A stretch of DNA of 64,000 nt, taken from contig JANQQF010000078.1 in assembly GCA_028285035.1 (NCBI GenBank), forward strand, positions 186,001-250,000, in the 5' to 3' direction. The stretch's first letter is position 1, and the number at the start of each line of letters is the position of its first letter. Made by a program: the position numbers and the translations under genes. Origin of the DNA: Phycisphaerae bacterium (GTDB lineage: Bacteria; Chloroflexota; Anaerolineae; 4572-78; J111). Positions 35,476 through 44,885 of the stretch are shown here, piece by piece. The notes beneath the pieces are model-generated. The model had not been told where the DNA came from, did no database searches, and worked only from the letters and a program-made list of their open reading frames with translations.

Positions 35476-36597
35476 TTAAAGAGGTAACCAAAAATCTATT
35501 CGTGTGCCTCGACCGGGAGCACTATCAATATTTAGTTCACCACCCAGCATCTGGGTTCGTTCCCGCATTGTACTGAGACCCATTGTTTTACGATGTTGAA
35601 GAGAGGCACTCATTGCTTGATCTGCATCAAATCCACTACCATCATCTTCAACCGATACAGAAACTCGATCGTCACCAATATTCATCTCAATCTGAATATG
35701 GGTCGCATTGGCATGTTCTCGAACATTATTCAGGAGTTGCTGAACCACACGGAAAATTGTGATTTCAGCGTGTGAGGGCAATCTTTGATCCTTGCCAGTG
35801 ATTGTTAAATTACAAGCCAGCCCCGTCTTTTGTTCATAATCTTCAATCGCCTTCTTCAAAGTTGGGGTCAACCCTAAATCATCCAGCATCATTGGACGTA
35901 AATCAAAGATAAATTCGCGAACTTTTTGGAAGGTGCCATTTACAGCATTCTTTAGTTCGGTTAGCTCTGTTCTCGCCCGAACCGGATCTGAGTCAAATAA
36001 GCGTTCACAAATTTCCGCTTGAAGAATTAGGTTGGTTAAGGACTGCGCTGGCCCATCGTGGAGGCGAATAGAGAGGTCTTGTCGCTCAGATTCTTGGGCG
36101 TTGATAATTTTGACAATTCCAGTGGTTTCACCTGAAATCGCTGAAGAACTGCTACTTTCAGCCGCTGCAACACGGCTAGAGTCATCAGATGATATCAATG
36201 TACCAGAAACATCTAAAACCTGTCGCAAACTGTTGGAAAACCGATTGAGATTTTCCTGACGGCTTTGCAACTGCTCAACCTGACCTCGCATCATAAAAAG
36301 ACGCATCTGGGCCTCTTGAGCTGCCGTGTAAATCTCTTTAATATCCTGACGAGGCAAGGTATCGATATTCTCTTCAACCATACGTACTTTATTGGTTAAT
36401 TGAGCATTACGCTGAGCCAACTTCTCAACTTCCGAGGCACTTTGACTAATGAGAATCTCAATTTCCTTTAATTCCTTTTGAACCTGTTCGTACTCCTGGT
36501 TTGTTTGCTCCAGAATGTCTGCCGCTGTAGGCGGTCCCGTCGGCTGTTCTGGTTCCTCTACGATAGGTTCTTCAGGGGGCAAGCTTTGTATATCCAT
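35476..36597 (-). CDS. Cytoplasmic DegS/NarL-type sensor histidine kinase
   Basis: No membrane helix or signal peptide. An acidic Pro-rich start (1-25) and a long coiled coil (28-125) resemble the DegS sensing region. The HisKA_3 dimerisation helix has the phospho-acceptor His180 in RLHDGPAQSL, then EFIFDLRPMMLDDLGL. The ATPase domain has the N box around LLNNVREHA (Asn291), DDGSGF and MGLSTMRERTQMLGG. All catalytic elements are present. SD GAGGG. It is the third gene of the kinase-regulator-kinase operon and probably phosphorylates the neighbouring regulator. Confidence 0.9.
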   Translation of the reverse strand: MDIQSLPPEEPIVEEPEQPTGPPTAADILEQTNQEYEQVQKELKEIEILISQSASEVEKLAQRNAQLTNKVRMVEENIDTLPRQDIKEIYTAAQEAQMRLFMMRGQVEQLQSRQENLNRFSNSLRQVLDVSGTLISSDDSSRVAAAESSSSSAISGETTGIVKIINAQESERQDLSIRLHDGPAQSLTNLILQAEICERLFDSDPVRARTELTELKNAVNGTFQKVREFIFDLRPMMLDDLGLTPTLKKAIEDYEQKTGLACNLTITGKDQRLPSHAEITIFRVVQQLLNNVREHANATHIQIEMNIGDDRVSVSVEDDGSGFDADQAMSASLQHRKTMGLSTMRERTQMLGGELNIDSAPGRGTRIDFWLPL

Positions 36598-36736
36598 ACA
36601 TCCCTCATCTAATAATCACCAAATATTTAGGGTTTTCAAGAAATAAACTGGACAAAGTAATCAAACGCATACATTCTATTTTAACCACTTCAGTCTAACT
36701 CATTTATTTTCTTGCACACCCTTAAGGTTACAAGCT

Positions 36737-37432
36737 CTAAGGTTGCTCTTCATCGTCATGAAGACGAATCCAGCCACGTCGAACCGCATACAGAGCAGCC
36801 TGTGTTCGATCATTCACAGCCAATTTTCGTAAAATACTAGTCATATGGTTTTTCACAGTCTGGCGACTGATGCCCAATTCATATGCCACTTCTTTATTAC
36901 TTTGACCACGAGCAATATGTTGCAAAATTTCCATCTCACGCGGTGAAAGCGGGGCAAACATATCGTTAGGCATACCATCAACATAAGCGACTTTGTCAAA
37001 CTGTTGTAATAACCAAGTAGCCACTTCAGGCTTATTAAGCACTTCATCATCAACAACATAGTTCCCCTTGCTTACCTGCCGAATGGCCTCTACCAAGCGA
37101 CGGGGTGTAACATCTTTAGGGAAATAGGCAGCTGCCCCAGCCCGAACAGAATGAAAAATTTGTTCATCATCGTGATAGGCGGTCAACATAATGATAGAAA
37201 CTTCAGGCACAGCTTGCTTCAGCTCGCGGGTTACTTGCAACCCATTCATCCGGGGTAAGTTGATGTCCATCAAGATGACATCCGGCGTCAACTGTTTAGC
37301 CAGTCGCAGTGCCTCTTCCCCATCCGAAATTTCCATGATGACCTCTAAATCCTCTTCAGCTTCGAGAACTCGACGAAGCCCTTGTCGAAATAACGGATGA
37401 TCATCAACTAACATTACACTTGTTTTGGCCAT
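36737..37432 (-). CDS. NarL/DegU-type response regulator
   Basis: Receiver domain (1-120) with Asp10-Asp11, phospho-acceptor Asp56 in LMDINLP, Thr in MLTAY and Lys in YFPKDV. A linker of about 45 residues follows, longer than usual, then a LuxR-type helix-turn-helix (LSPREMEILQHIARGQSNKE, ELGISRQTVKNHM). It should bind DNA as a dimer on phosphorylation. SD GGGAG is well placed. It sits between two kinases on one strand, upstream of the Tad locus. Likely targets are Tad or glycan promoters, but no operator has been identified. Confidence 0.92.
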   Translation of the reverse strand: MAKTSVMLVDDHPLFRQGLRRVLEAEEDLEVIMEISDGEEALRLAKQLTPDVILMDINLPRMNGLQVTRELKQAVPEVSIIMLTAYHDDEQIFHSVRAGAAAYFPKDVTPRRLVEAIRQVSKGNYVVDDEVLNKPEVATWLLQQFDKVAYVDGMPNDMFAPLSPREMEILQHIARGQSNKEVAYELGISRQTVKNHMTSILRKLAVNDRTQAALYAVRRGWIRLHDDEEQP

Positions 37433-37546
37433 TTTCTTACTCCCGTCAAGAAAGTTTATTCAAAAAAGGAAATTCCAGAGAAGTATTTTCCTAGTGGGCG
37501 GACCCCTTTAGAAATTTAGAAGAGTCCTATGAAAAATTTAATAAAA

Positions 37547-38470
37547 TCACAAAGTTGGGTAGGCTACTCGTAAAATTACTTGTGTACCATGTCCCGGTTC
37601 ACTGAGTACTTTTAGTTTGCCATGCAAGAGTTCAGCGTAATCAACCATTCGGGCTAAACCCAAATTACGCCGAGAATTACCCAATTTTTCTGAAACAAGA
37701 CCATCCCCGTTATCAACGACACTAAACTGTAAGACCCCTTGATCTTCTTCAACGATAACATCAACCTGGCTTGCGTTAGCGTGTCGATGTACATTGATCA
37801 GGGCTTCTTGTAAGACCCGAAAAATAGCATTTTCCATAATACTAGGCAGGCGGCCTATATTGGTCTGGATACGTAGTTGGGTGGTTAAGCCTGTTTGTGT
37901 TTCATACTGCTCAAGATATCGACGAATGCCTTCTCCAAGTCCAAAATTACTTAATATCGCGGCTGGTTCTAAATTTGTGATAAAATGACGAATATCCGTC
38001 AAACCTTGTTCTAATTCAGCCTGAAGTGCATCCAATCCTTCAGATACAGAGTCTTGGCCTCCAGCAAGTAAGTGCCGACAGGAGGCTAATTCGAAGATTG
38101 CATTTGCCAAAAGCTGACCAACGCCATCTTCTAATTCACGAGCAAGCTGAGCACGTTCTTCCTCTTGGCTTTGTAAAATCCTTATGCGCGGCCAATGATT
38201 ATCATCAAGTTGAGAGACATCTTGTTTGGTATGTAGTGCTTTTTGAATAAATTCGCTTTTAGCAGCCAAGCGCAACAAATGTTGACTTAATTCTTGCAAA
38301 TATTCGCTATCCGAAGTTACAGAAGCATGACCATTACCAACATTATTGGTCACTACACTTTGAATATTCAAAGCATCTTGCGCTAACAGTGATAATTTCT
38401 GATCAATGTCTTGTAAGGTATGAGAGGCTCTAGACAGAAACTCTTCTAATGTGGCAGTTTCATCGTTCAT
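37547..38470 (-). CDS. DegS-like histidine kinase homologue lacking the phospho-acceptor His
   Basis: Cytoplasmic protein of 307 aa with a coiled-coil N-terminal half. The region homologous to the H box reads QLARELEDGVGQLL where family members have RELHD: the His is replaced by Glu114 (codon GAA). The remaining parts look intact: FITNLEPAAILSNFGLGEGI, N box EALINVHRHANA, DNGDG and NLGLARM. So ATP binding is expected but autophosphorylation on His is not. I start at ATG 38470, 8 bases after GGGAG; ATG 38476 is only 2 bases from it. First gene of the operon, with a promoter just upstream. It may act as a regulatory partner of the intact kinase at 35476. Confidence 0.85.
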   Translation of the reverse strand: MNDETATLEEFLSRASHTLQDIDQKLSLLAQDALNIQSVVTNNVGNGHASVTSDSEYLQELSQHLLRLAAKSEFIQKALHTKQDVSQLDDNHWPRIRILQSQEEERAQLARELEDGVGQLLANAIFELASCRHLLAGGQDSVSEGLDALQAELEQGLTDIRHFITNLEPAAILSNFGLGEGIRRYLEQYETQTGLTTQLRIQTNIGRLPSIMENAIFRVLQEALINVHRHANASQVDVIVEEDQGVLQFSVVDNGDGLVSEKLGNSRRNLGLARMVDYAELLHGKLKVLSEPGHGTQVILRVAYPTL

Positions 38471-38988
38471 TAACATAACTCCCGCAAAATTGCGCCCCTA
38501 TAGTATACCACAGATGTTTGAAAACAAAGAAGTTCTGTATGATAATCTTACATAACAAAGTAGTTTTAGTGATTTGTGAAAGTAATGCTCAACAAGAATT
38601 TTGAGCTTCATCTGAATAGACAGAAAGTTGAGTAACTCTCAACGGATCATAACAAGGTAAATTGATTTATGTATCCGCTTCAACACAGCTTTCATCATCT
38701 AAACTTTTCACTTGTTTCAGGAAGTTCTTCGGTTTACTTAAGTACTTGGCAAAAAATTTTGTGAAATAAAAGATTACTCAAAAACTGGAAATAGTTCCAA
38801 ATATTGCCAATTTCGCGCCAAATCTAGAAGTAAACGGCCAGATTGCTCTTGTTTTGAGCAAAAATCCCTAATCAATATTCATCCATTTTTCTAAAACTTC
38901 TTGCGGTTTACTTAACAATAATACCACTTCCCAAAATGATTGGCAAGCACATTTTTACATAACGAGTTTTCGTGAACATTGAAGGGAT
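38471..38988. other. Long AT-rich intergenic region upstream of the kinase operon
   Basis: About 518 bases with no ORF of note. Two direct repeats lie 174 bases apart: TTCTTCGGTTTACTTAA at 38725-38741 and TTCTTGCGGTTTACTTAA at 38899-38916. Two short hairpins are also present, GCTCAA/TTGAGC (38587-38606) and GTTGAG/CTCAAC (38627-38643). The promoter of the kinase operon is at its left end. The repeats could be regulator sites. There is no clear terminator for the glycosyltransferase gene that ends at 38989. Confidence 0.45.
38502..38510 (-). promoter_or_regulatory. Extended -10 promoter of the kinase operon
   Basis: On the minus strand TGGTATACT, an extended -10 (TATACT is the complement of 38502-38507). 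It lies about 30 bases before the ATG at 38470. The -35 region is poor, as is common with extended -10 promoters or activated ones. TGTGG precedes it, as at 7726 and 12600. Confidence 0.5.
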
Positions 38989-40527
38989 TTACTCTTCGCC
39001 AATACTGTAAACAGTCATCGGGTCATTTGTTATTTCGCCATTCGTTTCAAACTGTATGGTTAGCCGCTTATTCTGCACCATATTTGGATACCACATCGGA
39101 AAGGTGACAAGGTAATCAGCTTCTTTTATCAAGATATAATCGAATAATGCTGACTCATCACGGATAAAAGGAATGACCTCAGGTGTAATCAACCCAGCTA
39201 AATCAATTAAAGGCCGTTGGGCAAAATATCCAATTGCTCCAATATCGTGAGCAGCAATTAACGAATTTGGCTGTGTGTTTTGATCGATCCAGTGGGCCAC
39301 AGCAACCATCTCAGTTTCAATAAATCGAACATCTCGTTGGTAGGCCTGAGCACCTAAACCAATGAACCCAATAACCAGCAGAAATAGTGATAATCCAACA
39401 ACACGTTGTCCGATACGGCCTAAAAATCGAGCCTGTTTTGTCTGCCATTTTTGAGCCAAAACGTGATGAGTCCCCCATAGCCCAAGAAGGACGAGCCAGA
39501 CAATTGCAGGAATTTGATATCGACCGTGTTGATAAGTGACTGGCAGTCGAATTGCATACAAAATCAAAAAGCTAATCCACCAGGCCCAGATCAAAAATAA
39601 TTCGGTTTTTCGCTCCCTTATTGTTAGCCAGCCAGCCCAAACTAAACCCGGGAGTAACAATAATTGTGGTCCGATCAGAATTACACGAAACACACCTTGT
39701 ACAGAGTCGATAGTTGGACCGAAATTACCAAATAGACGCCACCATAATGGATACGTCTGTAATATTGCCCCATACTCGGCCTGTTTGGCGTAAAGTGTAT
39801 TTGGAAAGGGGTGTCCTGTCAGCCATAAATGTAAGCCAATGTATGGTAGGAGTAGAAGCCCTAAACCAACAACCAACCAAAACCAATTTCGCCAAAATTG
39901 CCTCATCTGCCCTTTATTGACTCGAATAGCCACATCTAGACCAATTAAACCAATTAGGCCAAGCCCTTCTGGGCGAGTCAAGGTCAAAAGACCGGCGAGT
40001 ACCCCCAAACCGACAAGATATCTTGGCTTGAACAAAATAGGGGCAACCTGAAGCGTCAAGGCTAAATATCGCTCAACTAAAAACAATGAAAGCCAAATAA
40101 AAAGAATTGTTTCCATTCCCGAAACAGCTACCCACAAATGATGCCACTCGGCTAAACAAAATAGACCAATCCATAAATCAAGATTGCGTTGTTTTGGAAA
40201 AAGTAGCTTAGCTAGTCGAGAGGCAGTCCAGGCGATTAACGCCAGGAAAAGCAGCCCTAAGCCATATGTCCATAATTTAAAGGGCACATTCAGAAGATAA
40301 CCAATTCCTAATAAAAGCGACCAAAGCGGAGATGTCGAGCCTGCGCTGGGTGCCCCAGGGACAAAGGCAAGTTGCCCGCTATCAGCAAGATTACGGGCAT
40401 AGGTTTGATGAATCCAGGCATCATCAAGGGGGAAGCCTAGATTTCCAGAATCCAGCATGGAATAGAGAAGATACACGCTCCCCAAGACAATAGCTCCCAG
40501 AAACCAAAGCAAGATCGACTTTATCAT
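38989..40527 (-). CDS. GT-C-like polytopic membrane protein, putative glycosyltransferase
   Basis: About eleven hydrophobic helices over 512 aa. The first outside loop holds GFPLDDAWIHQTYARN followed by AGSTSPLW, the pattern of a family of GT-C-type proteins related to mannosyl- and arabinosyltransferases; Asp37-Asp38 would be the catalytic pair. A short soluble C-terminal domain (from about 425: VAHWIDQNTQPNSLIAAHDI, GYFAQRPLIDLAGLI) resembles those of plant-type and archaeal homologues. It overlaps the gene before it by ATGA, so the two are coupled. Donor probably a polyprenyl-phosphate sugar; acceptor unknown. Confidence 0.75.
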   Translation of the reverse strand: MIKSILLWFLGAIVLGSVYLLYSMLDSGNLGFPLDDAWIHQTYARNLADSGQLAFVPGAPSAGSTSPLWSLLLGIGYLLNVPFKLWTYGLGLLFLALIAWTASRLAKLLFPKQRNLDLWIGLFCLAEWHHLWVAVSGMETILFIWLSLFLVERYLALTLQVAPILFKPRYLVGLGVLAGLLTLTRPEGLGLIGLIGLDVAIRVNKGQMRQFWRNWFWLVVGLGLLLLPYIGLHLWLTGHPFPNTLYAKQAEYGAILQTYPLWWRLFGNFGPTIDSVQGVFRVILIGPQLLLLPGLVWAGWLTIRERKTELFLIWAWWISFLILYAIRLPVTYQHGRYQIPAIVWLVLLGLWGTHHVLAQKWQTKQARFLGRIGQRVVGLSLFLLVIGFIGLGAQAYQRDVRFIETEMVAVAHWIDQNTQPNSLIAAHDIGAIGYFAQRPLIDLAGLITPEVIPFIRDESALFDYILIKEADYLVTFPMWYPNMVQNKRLTIQFETNGEITNDPMTVYSIGEE

Positions 40528-42167
40528 AAGGAGGACACCTCAAAGATAAGAAATCCGTTAAACGTTTTGACTAATTTTAGTCGAGGGTGTGTCTCTTCTT
40601 GTTCGTAAATCTCAGCTAACGGGGCGGGACGATTGGGGCCTAGAATTAAGTAATCAACCGCATACTTATCCACAACTTGCAAGGTTACCTCTACATCCTC
40701 ATAAGGAACAACAACACTTAAACCACCGCCATGATATTGATAGGCTGGGGGGTTATTAATCATCACCAACGCCTCGGCATTCTGCTCAGTTACCCAATTT
40801 GCAATTACCGGATATTGCTGATCGGCTTGGTTCCAGACATCATTTTTTAGAACTCGATTGTAGTAAACAAGACCACTTAGTCCCATGGCTATGAAGAGCA
40901 AGCCTATGCCGAGAAATTGTTTAGCAAATGTCGTCCGCCAGTGATAACGCCACTGCCCTACCCAATTTAATGTAGTATCAAGCCCAACCATCGCTAGGGC
41001 ATAAATAAAAGGAAGTAAGGCCGCTCCTGAATGAAAAAGCCCACCGAGGGCACCAGGAAAGGCAAAAATGAGGGTCATCGCAATAAAGAGCAATACCCCA
41101 TAAAGGGTAATCAATTGCACTAAATGATGCTGTCGTAAACGCCACAAACCAGCGAGGGTTAATGGCGTGAGAAAAATCATGAACCATTCGGCAAGCACCC
41201 GTTGTGCATTTGCAGACAAGACCCATAAACGCCCTTGCCAAATTTTGGGCCACCCTTGATCAATAAAATTTTGCAAGGTCAATTCTTGATTATAACCAAA
41301 GAGGCCGTTGTACGAGCTAAATAAATCGGTTGAAGTTAGAAGCCATATCGTTTTTGTACCGCCCGTTGGGAGGGGGGTACCGATAGCTAACCAGTTGCGG
41401 ATGAGCCAGGGAGCAATAGTCAAGCCATAACCAAGTAGAATCACTGTAAAAACCCGAAGGATTACTGAATATTTAGTAAGCAAGAGAGGGAGCAGAACAA
41501 GACAAATTGTGATGAACAAAAGGGGACCATCAGCCCTGGCTAGATGCCCTAAACCGATAAAAATTCCAGATAAAAATGGGTAGAGGTAATGATGGCTTGA
41601 CCGCTTATCATTTTCAGCTTGGGACGCCACTTCACTGTCAGCGGTCAAGCCAAGCCAAGCAAAAAATAGAGCCAATGCGCCAGCTAGGGCAAAAGGGGTG
41701 AAATTGTCAATGGCGGTCCAAAAGGGAAAATAAAAAGCGCTAAATAACATAAATAACGAAGCTAAACGAGCTTGCCAGCGCTGCTTTGACAGTGAAAAAG
41801 AGATCCAATAAGTTAGGGGGATCAAGAGAGCCGAGAGAATAATGAATGGGATTTGAGCCGTTCGATAACTCATTCCGCCAAAAATCATGCCAGTTGCCGC
41901 AATCATTGAGGTGAGGGGCATCCAGTAAAGATGGCTGGGACGAGGAGGAGCCAGAGCATCTCCCAGGTAATTCCAAATAAATTTTTCCGTAAACCCTTCG
42001 CCTTCCACTAAATTCACAGCGTTGACGTAGGAGTATGAGGCGTCCATATAGTTAGGTTGTTGTTGGGGGAGCGCCGCGAGGGTGCGAATAAGTAGCGCAC
42101 AAATAAATAAAATGATGATTTCTCGCCGGATAGGGGGAGATAAAATTTTTTGATAATTAGATGCCAT
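40524..42167 (-). CDS. GT39-like polytopic membrane glycosyltransferase
   Basis: 547 aa with about eleven helices. The first loop after the N-terminal helix (NYMDASYSYVNAVNLVEG) lacks the DE pair typical of ArnT and has Asp-Ala-Ser instead, then PRPSHLYWMPL. GHLARADGPLLFI is a familiar GT39 landmark. A soluble C-terminal part of about 100 residues (VVDKYAVDYLILGPNR, VKTFNGFLIFEVSS) is typical of bacterial GT-C enzymes. It is preceded by an AZOBR-like gene two bases away and overlaps the next one, within a run of four membrane proteins that look co-transcribed. Confidence 0.75.
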   Translation of the reverse strand: MASNYQKILSPPIRREIIILFICALLIRTLAALPQQQPNYMDASYSYVNAVNLVEGEGFTEKFIWNYLGDALAPPRPSHLYWMPLTSMIAATGMIFGGMSYRTAQIPFIILSALLIPLTYWISFSLSKQRWQARLASLFMLFSAFYFPFWTAIDNFTPFALAGALALFFAWLGLTADSEVASQAENDKRSSHHYLYPFLSGIFIGLGHLARADGPLLFITICLVLLPLLLTKYSVILRVFTVILLGYGLTIAPWLIRNWLAIGTPLPTGGTKTIWLLTSTDLFSSYNGLFGYNQELTLQNFIDQGWPKIWQGRLWVLSANAQRVLAEWFMIFLTPLTLAGLWRLRQHHLVQLITLYGVLLFIAMTLIFAFPGALGGLFHSGAALLPFIYALAMVGLDTTLNWVGQWRYHWRTTFAKQFLGIGLLFIAMGLSGLVYYNRVLKNDVWNQADQQYPVIANWVTEQNAEALVMINNPPAYQYHGGGLSVVVPYEDVEVTLQVVDKYAVDYLILGPNRPAPLAEIYEQEETHPRLKLVKTFNGFLIFEVSSL

Positions 42168-42168
42168 C

Positions 42169-43263
42169 TTAGATAAAAAACCGGAGATACACTAATGAGG
42201 CTAACCACAATAATGTATAGTTGAGAATAGTATGCTGATGATGTACTGCTGCAAAAAGAATAGTAGCTACAACAAGGCCGCTGGTCAAACGCAACACTCC
42301 AGGTAAATCAACATAGGTTGAAAATGGTAAGGTAATCATCAATAAAAGATGTAGCCCCAAAATAATAGCAGTAGCTGAGATTGGTTGTTTGAAGAAAAAT
42401 TTAACTAATGTGAAAGATAAACCAAGACAGGGAATTAAAATCAATGGCCCAAGCAGTAGAAGTACAATCAAAAGAGTCTCAGTATTCTGCAATCCAAATG
42501 ACAGTAATCCCCCAAAGGGTATGATATTAAAGCTTGTGGCACCAGCCCCCCCTGAACGAAGACCAAAATTGCCCAAGGTTATCCACAGAATTAACTGTAG
42601 AAGTAAAAACGGTGTCAAACTAATAAAGCTGATTTCAACCCATATGCGCCATTGGCGTTTTGCTAGGTAGTACAACAAATAACCGGCAACAAACAAAATG
42701 GCCGTTTCTTTTGCCAGAATAGCCAGAGCAAAAAAAGCCGCCCCAATTCGATAACGTTTTCCTTCCAGAAGGTATATGCTAAATAAGGAAAATGTTAAAG
42801 ACAGTGGTTCATTGAGGTCCAACCGTAGGCTCACTAATTGGCCAACAAAAAGTCCAACAGGGAGAGCATACCAAGTACTCAGTCGATGTGAGGCTAAAAT
42901 TAAGGCCATTGTCTGAGTTCCTGCAGTCAAAGCGACGATATTTATCCCAATCAAAATCCAGGGCAATAGTGAAACTTGCCCAAAACTCAAGGCTAAAGCC
43001 AGAAGCGGGTACAAAATGCGTTGGTATCGATACGCAGGGACATCCAAGTATGGAACGGCCCCTAATGGATCACGTGCAATTTGGTAGACAAATTGGCCAT
43101 CATAGCCAACAGTGCCATTAGGGTCACTTTGTCCGTAGAGCGTGCCGAGACGGACAAAAGCCATTGGATCCCATTGATTAGTGGCTAAGATGATTAAGGT
43201 AAACACAACAGTAAAAATCAAAACAAGAATGGTTGGCCAAAATGTACGTCTCGATATAGACAT
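42169..43263 (-). CDS. AZOBR_p60025-like membrane protein, glycopolymer formation
   Basis: Polytopic, about ten helices, 364 aa. The first outside loop has GTVGYDGQFVYQIARDP and then DVPAYRYQRILYPLLA, which I associate with the AZOBR_p60025 family linked to cell-surface glycopolymer formation in Azospirillum. LRLDLNEPLSL and FALAILAKETAILF follow. A paralog with the same motifs is at 57873, in the same position behind a DUF2079 gene. I start at ATG 43263, which leaves a 16-base gap after the DUF2079 stop and has GAAGGA 12 bases upstream; the longer ORF to 43362 would overlap that gene. Confidence 0.7.
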   Translation of the reverse strand: MSISRRTFWPTILVLIFTVVFTLIILATNQWDPMAFVRLGTLYGQSDPNGTVGYDGQFVYQIARDPLGAVPYLDVPAYRYQRILYPLLALALSFGQVSLLPWILIGINIVALTAGTQTMALILASHRLSTWYALPVGLFVGQLVSLRLDLNEPLSLTFSLFSIYLLEGKRYRIGAAFFALAILAKETAILFVAGYLLYYLAKRQWRIWVEISFISLTPFLLLQLILWITLGNFGLRSGGAGATSFNIIPFGGLLSFGLQNTETLLIVLLLLGPLILIPCLGLSFTLVKFFFKQPISATAIILGLHLLLMITLPFSTYVDLPGVLRLTSGLVVATILFAAVHHQHTILNYTLLWLASLVYLRFFI

Positions 43264-43279
43264 TGGTAAATTTTTTCCT

Positions 43280-44788
43280 TCAAAAATCGCAAGGTTGAGT
43301 AGGTGTGAAACTTGTCGTTGTGCGTGGGACACCTCGTTTGAATAAAAGTAGCCCATCATCATTAAAAATTAAACCATAATTTTCATTTGAGAGAAATTGA
43401 TTTAGTTGTAAACAATAGTCCTCAATATAGTCGTACGGAATTAAATCACCTTGCAAATCAAAAGCGACATAATCGGCAGATATATTTTCTTGGGATACCT
43501 TGGGTAGAATAAAAATCCATGTTCGCTGACTTAAATGCGGGGCCAAATTATTTTGAGCCGCTACAGATGCATTTGGCGGAATTTTAGCAAACATCGTGTG
43601 GGCTATCCGATGATGTTCGGTCACCTGTGGCCACTCAAAATAATTACCAATAGGGGTATAACCAAATTGGACTTGGTAAACCATAGTAACAATAAGTATC
43701 ATTGCAAGAAGCGCATTTTGCACAAAGGTAGACGAAGCATATCGCAATCTTGAGCTGGCAAAATTTACCACATGTCTGACCCCATTGATACTTGCCACCA
43801 CAACGAATGGCACAATTGAAGCTGAGTAATGAAATCGATCTAGCTGATAATTAGGAGGATAGGCTGAAAGTGTATTAATCAATATTTCAGGGAGAGCGAT
43901 CAGCAAAACTAGAGGGTTAAGTAAGGCTGTGAAAGCCACTGGCATAGTAAGACGTATCCAATAATTTAATCGATCTCCTGAAAAAATAAATTGTAATACG
44001 CCAATGGGATTGAGCATCAAGCTAATTATCACTTCCCCCAAACTGTCTCCCCACTGACCATAGCGCCCAAGTTGAATATTATCACCAATCGGGCTAAGCG
44101 CGGGAATAATAAAAAAGTTCGCTAAAAGAAACCATAAAGCAGCTATACCTCCAATTATAAAGCCCCAACGAATTTGCCGTTGAACAAAAAAAATATATCC
44201 ACCCAGCAAAAGTATCAATAACGGTATATTCTCTTTACATCCCATCGCCAGTAAGGCCATCAGCAAGACCCATCGATACTGTTGACGATAAACAAACCAT
44301 AAAGTCCAGCTTAACAGGGGTGGGGCCAAGGTAACACCGTGAAAATCAAATAGTATCGCTCCTTGCAAGGCAGGAAAGAGAAGATAAATAATTGTGTAAA
44401 CGATTCCAGCTAGGCCACTGTCTAATTTCTCATAAGCTATCAAAAAAATGGGGAGCGCGCCTGCAGAGACAATAATGACTTGGACAGCTAATAAGGTTTG
44501 AGGATAAGGAGCCAACGCATAAATGGGTGTCAGCAAAAGAAGTGTTGGTTCAAGATGTGCTGCCCACCGACTCGTAATATTTTCTACGGTTGTCATGGCT
44601 AAGGGATAGCCATGCACAGTATTCCACATTGCTTGACTATAGTTTCCCAGATCAAAACCAGCTGTCTGAAACGCTCTATGCTTTTGCAGCGCATAACGAA
44701 TAAAGAAAACGTTATAGATTGCTAAAATTAGGCCTAACCCAATTAGCGCAAATGTGATTGATTTCAGGGAACGCACATTATTTATCAT
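43280..44788 (-). CDS. DUF2079 membrane protein
   Basis: 502 aa, about ten helices. FDLGNYSQAMWNTVHG near residue 46 and HLEPTLLLL are the family signature. FDFHGVTLAPPLL, MGCKENIPLLILLLGG and YWIRLTMPVAFTALLNP are nearly shared with the paralog at 58979. There is a short soluble C-terminal part (SVAAQNNLAPHLSQRTWIFI) but no beta-rich module like that of the DUF2079 protein at 5194. It precedes the AZOBR-like gene by 16 bases, so they form a pair. Function unproven; a GT-C-type sugar transferase is plausible. Confidence 0.75.
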   Translation of the reverse strand: MINNVRSLKSITFALIGLGLILAIYNVFFIRYALQKHRAFQTAGFDLGNYSQAMWNTVHGYPLAMTTVENITSRWAAHLEPTLLLLTPIYALAPYPQTLLAVQVIIVSAGALPIFLIAYEKLDSGLAGIVYTIIYLLFPALQGAILFDFHGVTLAPPLLSWTLWFVYRQQYRWVLLMALLAMGCKENIPLLILLLGGYIFFVQRQIRWGFIIGGIAALWFLLANFFIIPALSPIGDNIQLGRYGQWGDSLGEVIISLMLNPIGVLQFIFSGDRLNYWIRLTMPVAFTALLNPLVLLIALPEILINTLSAYPPNYQLDRFHYSASIVPFVVVASINGVRHVVNFASSRLRYASSTFVQNALLAMILIVTMVYQVQFGYTPIGNYFEWPQVTEHHRIAHTMFAKIPPNASVAAQNNLAPHLSQRTWIFILPKVSQENISADYVAFDLQGDLIPYDYIEDYCLQLNQFLSNENYGLIFNDDGLLLFKRGVPRTTTSFTPTQPCDF

Positions 44789-44885
44789 CAGGATAGTCTC
44801 AGGTGTTAGCGTGAGGGTTGGTCCAATGAAATCAAATAGAGAAAATAAGATCGAGCCATTGTGAGGATCAGTTGAATAGGGTATT

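Noticed and set aside
37433..37546. Terminator between the first kinase and the regulator
   Set aside because: Only a weak A/T inverted repeat is seen, so the three regulatory genes are treated as one operon.
43264..43362. N-terminal extension of the AZOBR-like gene to 43362
   Set aside because: It would overlap the DUF2079 gene by 83 bases and adds a hydrophilic segment that the paralog at 57873 lacks.
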